From: Ruminococcus sp.
Lineage (GTDB): Bacteria > Bacillota > Clostridia > Oscillospirales > Ruminococcaceae
NCBI GenBank assembly: GCA_017484095.1
Contig: JAFUTU010000038.1
Coordinates: forward strand, 41,119 to 105,118
Direction of reading: 5' to 3'
Length of the DNA stretch: 64,000 bases
The notes beneath the pieces are model-generated. The model searched no databases. It saw only the letters and a list, made by a program, of their open reading frames with translations, and was not told where the DNA came from. Positions 53,113 to 59,857 of the stretch are shown in pieces; position 1 is the first letter of the stretch; the number at the start of each line of letters is the position of its first letter. Made by a program: the position numbers and the translations under genes.

Positions 53113-54693
53113 ATGAATGGACTTATGAGAGTGCTCGCCGATGACACGGCGAACAGAGCGCTGCTCGAAAAACTGAGAGAGAACCCTGACAAGGTGTATT
53201 TCCCTAATTTCGGCAGCGGAGACAATATTCTGAAAAACGGTTTTAACATCAATAGGGTCTTCTTCAAGATACCCGGTACTGATATCGAGATCTACTGGTA
53301 TGGATTCCTGATAGCTATCGGTATCCTTCTTGCTATGCTTTACGGCTACAAAAAGATGAGACCCTGCGGCATTGACCCTGACAGGGCAACGGATGCCGTT
53401 ATCGGCGGACTTATCGGAGCTATAGCAGGTGCAAGGCTTTATTATATAGTGTTTAACGACGAGATGAAAATGAGCCGGTTCTTTAATATTCGTGACGGCG
53501 GTCTGGCTATCTACGGCGGAATAATAGGTGCGATAGTCGTCGGCGGCATCATAGTCAAGATACGTAAGCTGAAGCTTACAACAATGCTCGATATCTGCGG
53601 TCCGTGTTTCCTTATCGGACAGTGCATAGGGCGCTGGGGCAACTTCTTCAATCAGGAGGCTTTCGGCTCTAACACTAAGCTGCCGTGGGGAATGCAGAGC
53701 ATGACGACGATGCAGTATATCTCAGACCATTTTGACGATCTCGGCGGACAGGTATCCTCCTATCAGCCCGTTCACCCCTGCTTTTTGTATGAATCCCTCT
53801 GGTGTTTGCTAGGCTTTATAGTACTGCACCTTTACTTCAAACACAGAAAGTTTGACGGTGAGGTATTCCTCATGTACGCAGGCTGGTACGGCCTCGGAAG
53901 GTTTTTCATCGAGGGTCTGAGGACAGATTCTCTCTACCTTGGCAATATAAGAGTTTCACAGCTGCTCGCAGGTGCGTGCGTGCTTATCTCGGTTATCCTT
54001 ATAGTTATATTCAGAAACATAGTCAAGAGAAATCCCGACTATAAGTTCTTTTATCAGACCGAGCTTTCAAAGGCACAGCTTGCACAGTATGAGAGCTATG
54101 AGAAGAACAAGGCTGAGAAAAAGGAGCTCAAAGCAAAGATCAGAAAGGCTAAGGAAGACGGCGAGAGCTTTATAGAGCTTGAAAAGGAGTACGAGGAGAA
54201 GTTCGGCAAGGGCGCTGAGAAGAAGCGCATCGAGGAGGCTCTCAAAAAGGATAAGGAGATAGCTGAATCCGGTGCCGATGAGAAATACAGCTCTATACTG
54301 GCTGAGGACGATGAGCCGAAGCCCGAGCAGAAGTCAGAAGAACCCAAAGCTGAGCCAGAGAAGGCGCCTGAGCAGGTCAAGGAGCCTGAGCCCGAGAAAG
54401 CACCCGAGCCTGAAAAAACTCCTGAAAAGAATCCTGAGAAAAAAACAAAGGTCGAAAAATCTGATGATGTCAAGTCTGAGGAAAAAAAGCAGACAGATCA
54501 GCCTCAGAAGACTGCACAGAACAAGAAGCCCCAGCAGAAGAAAAACAACAATAATGACCGCAATAACAGCAATAAGAGCAAAAACTCCGCTCAGAACAGA
54601 AACGGCAATCAGAACCGCCCAAACAATCAGAACAGAAATCAGGCCAACAGAAACAAAAACAACAAAAACAGAAATAAGAAAAAGCATAAGTAA
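53113..54693 (+). CDS. lgt: Prolipoprotein diacylglyceryl transferase with long charged tail
   Basis: Membrane enzyme that moves diacylglycerol onto the lipobox Cys of lipoproteins. The Lgt core (about residues 45-310) has seven spans and the signature GRWGNFFNQEAFG (about 176-188), plus YGLIAxG-like IEIYWYGFLIAIG and GARLYYIVFND. The full length is 526 aa, against 260-290 in most bacteria: after about 315 a cytoplasmic coiled coil, a Pro/Glu/Lys-rich stretch and an Asn/Gln/Lys/Arg-rich tail are added. The tail is low complexity and basic at its end and could bind RNA, DNA or the membrane. Start ATG 53113. Confidence 0.92.
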   Translation: MNGLMRVLADDTANRALLEKLRENPDKVYFPNFGSGDNILKNGFNINRVFFKIPGTDIEIYWYGFLIAIGILLAMLYGYKKMRPCGIDPDRATDAVIGGLIGAIAGARLYYIVFNDEMKMSRFFNIRDGGLAIYGGIIGAIVVGGIIVKIRKLKLTTMLDICGPCFLIGQCIGRWGNFFNQEAFGSNTKLPWGMQSMTTMQYISDHFDDLGGQVSSYQPVHPCFLYESLWCLLGFIVLHLYFKHRKFDGEVFLMYAGWYGLGRFFIEGLRTDSLYLGNIRVSQLLAGACVLISVILIVIFRNIVKRNPDYKFFYQTELSKAQLAQYESYEKNKAEKKELKAKIRKAKEDGESFIELEKEYEEKFGKGAEKKRIEEALKKDKEIAESGADEKYSSILAEDDEPKPEQKSEEPKAEPEKAPEQVKEPEPEKAPEPEKTPEKNPEKKTKVEKSDDVKSEEKKQTDQPQKTAQNKKPQQKKNNNNDRNNSNKSKNSAQNRNGNQNRPNNQNRNQANRNKNNKNRNKKKHK

Positions 54694-54697
54694 TATC

Positions 54698-54735
54698 TTC
54701 GCGTGCAGAGACTGTCTCTGCGCGCGAAATCTTTA
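54698..54735 (+). terminator. Terminator of lgt
   Basis: TTCGCGTGCAGAG paired with CTCTGCGCGCGAA with one mismatch, then AATCTTT. Confidence 0.75.
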
Positions 54736-54836
54736 AAGCCGCGTAAATACGTAAATTCTACCGTAAGTTGAGTATGGTCCTCCTTGCAAAAATCTCAAAT
54801 TCAACCAACGGTTCGTGGAAAAAAGGGCGGGCTATT

Positions 54837-54899
54837 ATGAGATGCCCTTACTGCGGTAAAAAGGGCTGGCATAAGAAGGTGCTGACAAAAGAGAAGTAA
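54837..54899 (+). CDS. Tiny zinc-knuckle ORF, 20 aa
   Basis: Encodes [20 protein letters not shown], with a CPYC zinc knuckle and a basic tail. AAAGGGCGGG lies before the ATG, and the frame stays open upstream to an ATG at 54774 (41 aa) with no ribosome site. It sits between two terminators, and the second hairpin follows its stop at once. It is probably a small expressed peptide, but too short for a firm call. Confidence 0.4.
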   Translation: MRCPYCGKKGWHKKVLTKEK

Positions 54900-54906
54900 T
54901 TCTATC

Positions 54907-54934
54907 GGCTCACCCCAGCGGTGAGCCTTTGTTG
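54907..54934 (+). terminator. Terminator after the zinc-knuckle ORF
   Basis: Perfect 8-bp stem GGCTCACC / GGTGAGCC then TTTGTTG. It also insulates the folD promoter. Confidence 0.8.
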
Positions 54935-54963
54935 TTGACAAGACTGAGCTTTTGTAGTAAAAT
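54935..54963 (+). promoter_or_regulatory. folD promoter
   Basis: TTGACA (54935-54940), 17 bp, TAAAAT (54958-54963), 34 bases before the start codon. Confidence 0.8.
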
Positions 54964-54997
54964 GAATGTGGGGAAATTAATATCGGAGGTAAATAAC

Positions 54998-55852
54998 ATG
55001 GCAAACATTATTGACGGAAAGGCCGTTTCGGCACAGGTGAAGGAGAATATCAGAGTAGAGGTCGAAAAGCTGAAAGAGCAGGGAATAAAGATAGGTCTTG
55101 CAGTGGTCATCGTCGGGGACGACCCTGCATCACAGGTGTATGTGAGAAATAAGGAAAAGGCTTGTGAGGCGGTAGGGTTTGAGTCGTTCAAGTATGCACT
55201 GCCTGCCGAGACTACCGAGGAGGAGCTTTTAGCTCTGGTAGATAAGCTGAATAATGATGACAATGTTGACGGTATCCTCGTTCAGCTGCCGCTGCCAAAG
55301 CACCTTGACGACAAGATAATAATAAATAATATCCGCCCTGATAAGGACGTTGACGCTTTCCACCCTGTAAATGTGGGCAAAATAATGATAGGCGATTACA
55401 GCTTTTTGCCATGCACGCCTGCCGGAGTTATGGAGCTTATCCGCTCTACAGGCACGGATATCGCAGGAAAAGAGTGCGTAGTAGTCGGCAGAAGTAATAT
55501 CGTGGGCAAGCCGCAGGCTATGCTTTTGCTGCACGCTAACGGCACTGTTACTGTTTGTCACTCAAAGACCGCTGACCTTAAAGCTGTTACCTCGAGGGCA
55601 GATATCCTCGTTGCTGCTGTCGGCAGAGCTAAGATGCTGACCGCTGACTATATCAAAGAGGGCGCTGTAGTTATCGATGTTGGTATGAACAGAGACGAGA
55701 ACGGCAAGCTCTGCGGAGATGTTGACTTTGAGGATTGCAAGGAAAAAGCAGGCTTTATCACTCCTGTGCCCGGCGGCGTTGGCCCTATGACTATAGCTAT
55801 GCTTATGCAGAATACTCTTACCGCAGGTAAAGAGCATAAGTGCAGGACTTGA
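54998..55852 (+). CDS. folD: Methylenetetrahydrofolate dehydrogenase/cyclohydrolase
   Basis: Bifunctional one-carbon enzyme (NADP-dependent dehydrogenase and cyclohydrolase), 284 aa. The signature [10 protein letters not shown], the Lys of YVRNKEKAC (about residues 50-58, catalytic), [10 protein letters not shown] (about 140-149), [14 protein letters not shown] (Rossmann, about 164-177) and [14 protein letters not shown] (about 257-270) are all present. I start at ATG 54998 behind ATCGGAGG. Single gene with own promoter. Confidence 0.96.
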   Translation: MANIIDGKAVSAQVKENIRVEVEKLKEQGIKIGLAVVIVGDDPASQVYVRNKEKACEAVGFESFKYALPAETTEEELLALVDKLNNDDNVDGILVQLPLPKHLDDKIIINNIRPDKDVDAFHPVNVGKIMIGDYSFLPCTPAGVMELIRSTGTDIAGKECVVVGRSNIVGKPQAMLLLHANGTVTVCHSKTADLKAVTSRADILVAAVGRAKMLTADYIKEGAVVIDVGMNRDENGKLCGDVDFEDCKEKAGFITPVPGGVGPMTIAMLMQNTLTAGKEHKCRT

Positions 55853-55877
55853 CAAAATTGATAGAATAGTGTATAAT
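55849..55877 (+). promoter_or_regulatory. Consensus promoter of a small RNA
   Basis: TTGACA (55849-55854), 17 bp, TATAAT (55872-55877). Its -35 overlaps the stop codon of folD. Confidence 0.85.
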
Positions 55878-55882
55878 ACAAG

Positions 55883-55963
55883 TAACTACAAACGTAGGTA
55901 TGTGTGTTACCATGAGGACACGCAAACGAAAAGGTCAGGAGCGGCAACTCCTGGCCTTTTTTT
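55883..55963 (+). ncRNA. Candidate small RNA of about 80 nt
   Basis: Between a consensus promoter and a strong terminator (GGTCAGGAG / CTCCTGGCC then seven T, 55933-55963). The 5' part folds as CTAC-AAAC-GTAG inside a GTAAC/GTTAC stem. A 21-codon ORF (from ATG 55899) lies inside but runs through the terminator stem and has a poor ribosome site, so an RNA product is more likely. No match to a known class (6S, SRP, tmRNA) that I can see. Confidence 0.6.
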
Positions 55964-55965
55964 GA

Positions 55966-55994
55966 TTGACAATTCTATTTTGATATGGTATAAT
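55966..55994 (+). promoter_or_regulatory. Consensus promoter of the hydrophobic-peptide gene
   Basis: TTGACA (55966-55971), 17 bp, TATAAT (55989-55994), right after the small-RNA terminator. Confidence 0.88.
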
Positions 55995-56069
55995 CTGTCA
56001 CAGGAGAAGTGCTGTGAAGACAGCGGCACAAGGCGGTATCAAATCTTTCCTCCGTAAGGAGGTGAGCAT

Positions 56070-56159
56070 ATGAGTGTTATTGAAGTACTTACTTTGTTGC
56101 TTTTGATAACTAACATAGTTTCCATTATGGTGACTATTTGCAATAACAAAAAGAAATGA
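56070..56159 (+). CDS. Hydrophobic 29-aa peptide, probable type I toxin (holin-like)
   Basis: Encodes MSVIEVLTLLLLITNIVSIM...KKK, one membrane span and a basic tail, as in holin-like type I toxins of Firmicutes (TxpA/Hol-Tox pattern). The ribosome site AAGGAGGTGA is near perfect but lies in a CCTCC-GTAA-GGAGG hairpin (56049-56062), which would hold back translation. A leader stem GCTGT/ACAGC (56012-56025) precedes it. A consensus promoter drives an antisense RNA into its 3' end. It is too short for usual gene finders. Confidence 0.7.
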   Translation: MSVIEVLTLLLLITNIVSIMVTICNNKKK

Positions 56160-56249
56160 CCGTCCCACTCCAACTAGGACGGTCGTTTATAGAACGGTCT
56201 ACTTAGGAGGAGATACCGCTGAGCCGTTAGGCTAGCTGCACTTCTCTCT
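56145..56249 (-). ncRNA. Antisense RNA to the hydrophobic-peptide mRNA
   Basis: Predicted from its own minus-strand promoter and a terminator hairpin (GACCGTCC / GGACGGTC, 56158-56184) followed by ATTTCTTTTTGTT within the last codons of the peptide gene. It would be about 105 nt and overlap the 3' end of the peptide gene, the layout of TxpA/RatA-type antitoxin RNAs. Confidence 0.65.
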
Positions 56250-56255
56250 ATTGGT

Positions 56256-56284
56256 AGTATAGCACTTTTAATGGGTCTTGTCAA
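56256..56284 (-). promoter_or_regulatory. Promoter of the antisense RNA
   Basis: Minus-strand TTGACA (56284-56279), 17 bp, TATACT (56261-56256). From here to 56456 I see no gene. Confidence 0.8.
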
Positions 56285-56456
56285 GTCTGCACCGCCTTTT
56301 CCCCAGAAAACGTTTGAGAATCAACGATTTGTTTCGGCCGGTTAATTAAGTTAAATTTAATTACTTTTCGGTTCGTCAAAACGCTAAAAAAGGGTTTCTC
56401 CAATTTGTTATTTTCCATAAACTTATTTAAAAGTCGCGAAATTTCAGGAAAACTTC

Positions 56457-56485
56457 TTGACAAAACTGGCAATTTCAAGTATACT
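56457..56485 (+). promoter_or_regulatory. Promoter of the TasA-like gene
   Basis: TTGACA (56457-56462), 17 bp, TATACT (56480-56485). Confidence 0.82.
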
Positions 56486-56491
56486 ATAAAC

Positions 56492-56586
56492 ATAGAATTA
56501 TCGTTAGTAAGGAACGGCTCCCTGTTAAGGACAATCGGCAGTCCGTGGGTGCCGAAATGAAAATTAATTATGAAAGGAAAATGATT
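56492..56586 (+). promoter_or_regulatory. Structured leader of the TasA-like gene
   Basis: A leader of about 95 nt. It contains the stem TCGGCA (56535-56540) / TGCCGA (56550-56555) and a possible ACGG/CCGT pairing. I could not match it to a known riboswitch class. Confidence 0.4.
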
Positions 56587-57423
56587 ATGAAAAAGAAGAA
56601 TTCTGCTAAGAGAAGATTATTGTCGGCAGCTGGTATGCTTGCTATCTCGGCAGCAATGCTCAGCTCCGCAACATTCGCATGGTTCTCACTGAATAAGGAT
56701 GTGTCGGCAACGATAACAAGGGTTAGAGTTCAGTCGGAGAATCCGTATTTGCTGATTAATGAAGAAGAGGACGAAACTAATACTACCTATACCACTTCCG
56801 CAGATTTGATGACAGCTCAAGAAGCAGCTGCTCAGTTAAAACTAGTTAAACCATCTACTATAGCAGCAGATGCTAGTATGGTATGGCAGGAGGCAGTAGC
56901 AGCTGCACCTGACGCAGCAACTAAAAACAGCGATCCTTACACAACGCTTACTTTGGCGGCTAGTGATGATAATGAACATATCCTCGGAGCCAATACAGGT
57001 GTAAATGATGCGTTTGCTGGTTATGTTCTTTCTTATGACCTCTATTTCAAAACAGCAAATGATACTAATGCAACAAACCTGAGACTTGCAGAACAAACTG
57101 CAAATCCTGCTGGCGTAGTTATTAATAGTAGTGATTTTACTGTTGGTGATACAGCTACAGATGAAATCGAGAATGCTGCTAGAGTATTGTTTGTAAATCA
57201 GGCAACTGGCGTTTATTATTTGTATGATGTAGGTGCAGGTAGTGGTACCTATGGTGGTGGAAGTGGAACACCAACTGCATTGGCTGAAACCGTAACAAAG
57301 GAAAATGGCAGTGTACACCTTAAAGTATATATGTATTTTGACGGTGATGACGTAGCAGCATATACAAATAACGCAGTTGATCTTGATGATGTTACAGCTT
57401 CGTTTAACTTCGTGGTTGACTAA
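56587..57423 (+). CDS. TasA/camelysin-like secreted fibre protein
   Basis: Exported protein of 278 aa with a SipW-dependent-type signal sequence: basic KKKNSAKRR, hydrophobic core, then SSATFAWFSLNKDVSA, the typical cleavage zone of TasA/CalY proteins. The rest is a Thr/Asn/Ala-rich beta domain with the strand pattern YVLSYDLYFKT...TNLRL and VHLKVYMYFDGDD, as in TasA, which forms biofilm fibres. I start at 56587 (ATG behind AAAGGA); an ATG at 56581 is equally near. It has its own promoter and terminator and precedes the EAL-SipW-AAA group, which holds a matching signal peptidase. Confidence 0.8.
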   Translation: MKKKNSAKRRLLSAAGMLAISAAMLSSATFAWFSLNKDVSATITRVRVQSENPYLLINEEEDETNTTYTTSADLMTAQEAAAQLKLVKPSTIAADASMVWQEAVAAAPDAATKNSDPYTTLTLAASDDNEHILGANTGVNDAFAGYVLSYDLYFKTANDTNATNLRLAEQTANPAGVVINSSDFTVGDTATDEIENAARVLFVNQATGVYYLYDVGAGSGTYGGGSGTPTALAETVTKENGSVHLKVYMYFDGDDVAAYTNNAVDLDDVTASFNFVVD

Positions 57424-57458
57424 TCAACAATTAAAAACAAAACTAACCCAAACCCATT

Positions 57459-57488
57459 ATCCCCCGCCTAAAGGTGGGGGATTTTTTT
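57459..57488 (+). terminator. Terminator of the TasA-like gene
   Basis: ATCCCCCGCCT with AGGTGGGGGAT (one G-T pair), then seven T. It lets the fibre subunit be made in excess over the downstream genes. Confidence 0.9.
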
Positions 57489-57530
57489 GTTATTATCACA
57501 AAATTAATATGCAAAAATTTCAGATATTTA

Positions 57531-57559
57531 TTGACTTTTTACTAATCTTGTTGTATAAT
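57531..57559 (+). promoter_or_regulatory. Promoter of the EAL-SipW-AAA operon
   Basis: TTGACT (57531-57536), 17 bp, TATAAT (57554-57559), 38 bases before the first ATG. Confidence 0.8.
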
Positions 57560-57596
57560 AGAATAGAATAACTATGAAGTCTCGGGAGGTGGTATT

Positions 57597-58358
57597 ATGA
57601 GTGAAAAAAGCAATCAGACAACTGTCAACGGAGTGCGCGCCATAGAGCTCTATTACCGCGCCATACGTGAGATAGAACACGGAAATACCGCCTTTTACCA
57701 GTCTCAGACGAGATTGAACACCCCAGGTCTCGGCACACTGATGCCCGAAAACTTCCGCGATGTATCCGAGGTCACCAACCAGTGCGTCAGCCTGTTTGAC
57801 CTCGAATTCCTGCAAGCGCTGGAGACCTGCAACAAATTCAAGGACAGAGAGATACGCTTTGACTGGCTCTCGGTGTATGTGTCGGCAAAATATCTTATAG
57901 ATCAGAAAGCCGAGCGCAACATTCTCACCTATTGCCAGCAGATGGAAGTTCCCACGAACAAGATATGCTTCGCTTTGTCTGAAAAGATACTGGAGGAGAC
58001 CGACGGCGCCGCTGCAAGAACCATAAGACACCTCAGAAACCGCGGCTTTCACTTTATGGTTACTGACTTCGGCAACGATGCCTGCCCCATAATGAGGCTG
58101 TCCTCCTTTGAGTGTGACTACGTAATGTTCAGCCCCGAGGTCACGGGCTTTTTAGGAAAAGACGATCGTTCCGACAGCGCTGTAAGATCACTGATAGACT
58201 TTGTTACTGACCTTGGTGCCGAGCCTATCGCAGACGGTGTTTTCAGCAGTATGCAGGCTGAAAAGCTTTTCTCGTTCGAGTGCCGCTATTGTGCGGGCTC
58301 TATTGCGGGCAAATACTCGGCCGAACGATACATCAGGCAGCGCGGCGACAATGCCTGA
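57597..58358 (+). CDS. Degenerate EAL-domain protein
   Basis: Protein of 253 aa covering one EAL fold (c-di-GMP phosphodiesterase family). Order of family blocks is kept: PENFRDVSEVTNQCVSLFD (about residues 50-68), FALSEKILEE (125-134), FHFMVTDFGND (151-161) and ...GAEPIADGVFSS. But the EAL motif itself is lost, the ITE Glu is replaced, the first Asp of DDFG is Thr (TDFG), and the catalytic Lys block reads VMFSP. So it should not cut c-di-GMP but might still bind it or a protein. The ATG follows GGGAGGTGG. It is the first gene of the operon. Confidence 0.78.
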   Translation: MSEKSNQTTVNGVRAIELYYRAIREIEHGNTAFYQSQTRLNTPGLGTLMPENFRDVSEVTNQCVSLFDLEFLQALETCNKFKDREIRFDWLSVYVSAKYLIDQKAERNILTYCQQMEVPTNKICFALSEKILEETDGAAARTIRHLRNRGFHFMVTDFGNDACPIMRLSSFECDYVMFSPEVTGFLGKDDRSDSAVRSLIDFVTDLGAEPIADGVFSSMQAEKLFSFECRYCAGSIAGKYSAERYIRQRGDNA

Positions 58359-58393
58359 CCCTACCACAATAAACCAAGAAAAGGAGAATTGCT

Positions 58394-59107
58394 TTGGACG
58401 AGAAAATCAGAGATGTCCTTGAATTGCGAAGAACAGCCAAAGAAGTTAAGCGCCATGTCGTGCTGATGCGGATAATGTCTCTTTTGCTTATCATACTCAT
58501 CGCGATCGTAGCGATTGCCTATGCTTTTTCCTACTTTTACGATAAATACGGCAGCTTCACAGTAAAGATCAGCAAATACGATATGCTGCAGCAAGGTCTC
58601 ACTCTTTCCGAGACCCCCGAATATGACAAGGCCAATGCACAGCTCAATGCCGATATCGTCTACGATATGACGAATATAAGCGGCAATGATCTCCCCGCCA
58701 ATGTTGATATGGTAAACGGCAGCCACAACGGCGACAGCTACATAGCTTACACCTTCTATCTTATCAATTCAGGCGATGATACTCTTACCTATACAGGCAA
58801 AATGACAATTGAAAACATTACCAACAATGTTGATGAAGCCATAAGGATAGCGGTCTACGTCAACGGTGAACGGACCGTCTACGGAAAGACCAAATCCGAT
58901 GGCTCAGGCAAAGAGTCCGACTGCGATAAAGAGTTCAAATCCTCAACAATTGTTATGACCAATAAGCATAAAGACTTTGAGCCCAAGGCTAAGGATAAAT
59001 ATACCGTGGTCATCTGGCTTGAGGGCAACGACCCTGACTGTACCGATGATATCATCGGCGGAACGATGAAGCTCGGTATGGACTTCAAGATAACAGAATC
59101 GACCTGA
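58394..59107 (+). CDS. Membrane-anchored protein with TasA-like ectodomain
   Basis: Protein of 237 aa. A cytoplasmic helix (about residues 1-23, DEKIRDVLELRRTAKEVKRH), one membrane span (about 26-48) and a beta-rich outside domain with the TasA/camelysin pattern: YIAYTFYLINSGDDTLTYTG, IRIAVYVNG and YTVVIWLEGNDPDCTDDIIG near the end. It could seed or anchor fibres of the TasA-like protein at the membrane. The start is TTG 58394 behind AAAAGGAG. It precedes the signal peptidase by 19 bases. Confidence 0.72.
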   Translation: MDEKIRDVLELRRTAKEVKRHVVLMRIMSLLLIILIAIVAIAYAFSYFYDKYGSFTVKISKYDMLQQGLTLSETPEYDKANAQLNADIVYDMTNISGNDLPANVDMVNGSHNGDSYIAYTFYLINSGDDTLTYTGKMTIENITNNVDEAIRIAVYVNGERTVYGKTKSDGSGKESDCDKEFKSSTIVMTNKHKDFEPKAKDKYTVVIWLEGNDPDCTDDIIGGTMKLGMDFKITEST

Positions 59108-59126
59108 TAGGTAAGGAGTAAAATAT

Positions 59127-59825
59127 ATGAAGAAAGTATTAAAAATCGTTGTAGATGTTGTTGCTTGGCTCGTGCTTATTCTGGCTCTGCTGATAACTAT
59201 ACTGGTGTTTTCCTCTGACAGAAACAACGGTGTAGCGAATCTTTTCGGCATAATGCCAATGACCGTAGAGTCAGACTCAATGAAGCCTACCTTCAAAAAA
59301 GGCGACCTTATCTTCGTTAAGGATATAGATGACGTAACAAAGCTTAAAAAAGGCGATGTTATAACGTTCTGGACGATGATAAACGGCAACCGTGAGAAGA
59401 ACACCCATAGGATCGTTGAGGTGGTCAATGAAAACGGCTTCCTGAGTTTTGTTACACGCGGTGATAACAACGGCAAGAATGACGATTCTATCGTAACTAC
59501 AAGCGATATCATAGGAAAATGGACAGAGCACAAGATATCGGGCTTTGGGAAGGTAATGGACTTTCTGAGGACAAAAACGGGATTTTTTGTCTGCATCATC
59601 ATACCTATGGCGATATTCTTCCTCTTCGAGCTTTATAAGTTTATCATGACGATAAACGACATAAGAAAGCCCCGTCTTACCGAGGATGACGAGGAAGAGA
59701 TAAAGAAACGTGCTATAGAGGAATACCTCGCAAGCCAAAAGGAGAAGGGATCATCGGCTGACGATGAGGACACTTCGGACAAAACGGAAAGCTCTGAGCA
59801 AAAGGATACTCAGGGGGAGAAATAA
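59127..59825 (+). CDS. sipW: SipW-type signal peptidase I
   Basis: Membrane protease of 232 aa of the archaeal/ER (Ser/His) branch of signal peptidase I, as in Bacillus SipW, which trims TasA. The catalytic Ser51 is in ESDSMKP and His94 in THRIVEV replaces the Lys of the usual bacterial type; RGDNN (111-115) and the following Asp complete the site. Spans lie at about residues 10-29 and 147-167. A charged cytoplasmic tail of about 60 residues is added. The matching substrate is the TasA-like protein upstream. Confidence 0.9.
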   Translation: MKKVLKIVVDVVAWLVLILALLITILVFSSDRNNGVANLFGIMPMTVESDSMKPTFKKGDLIFVKDIDDVTKLKKGDVITFWTMINGNREKNTHRIVEVVNENGFLSFVTRGDNNGKNDDSIVTTSDIIGKWTEHKISGFGKVMDFLRTKTGFFVCIIIPMAIFFLFELYKFIMTINDIRKPRLTEDDEEEIKKRAIEEYLASQKEKGSSADDEDTSDKTESSEQKDTQGEK

Positions 59826-59857
59826 AGATCATAAAATCTAATTGATCGGAGAAAGCT

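Noticed and set aside
55869..56057. A 62-codon plus-strand ORF across the small RNA and the next promoter
   Set aside because: It runs through a strong terminator and a consensus promoter, has no ribosome site and no recognisable protein.
56281..56493. A 70-codon minus-strand ORF opposite the TasA-like promoter
   Set aside because: AT-rich, lacks a good ribosome site, and overlaps the promoter of the TasA-like gene on the other strand.
56492..56586. A c-di-GMP riboswitch in the leader of the TasA-like gene, suggested by the EAL gene next to it
   Set aside because: The leader has a TCGGCA/TGCCGA stem, but I cannot find the conserved GEMM-I or GEMM-II core, so I report only a structured leader.
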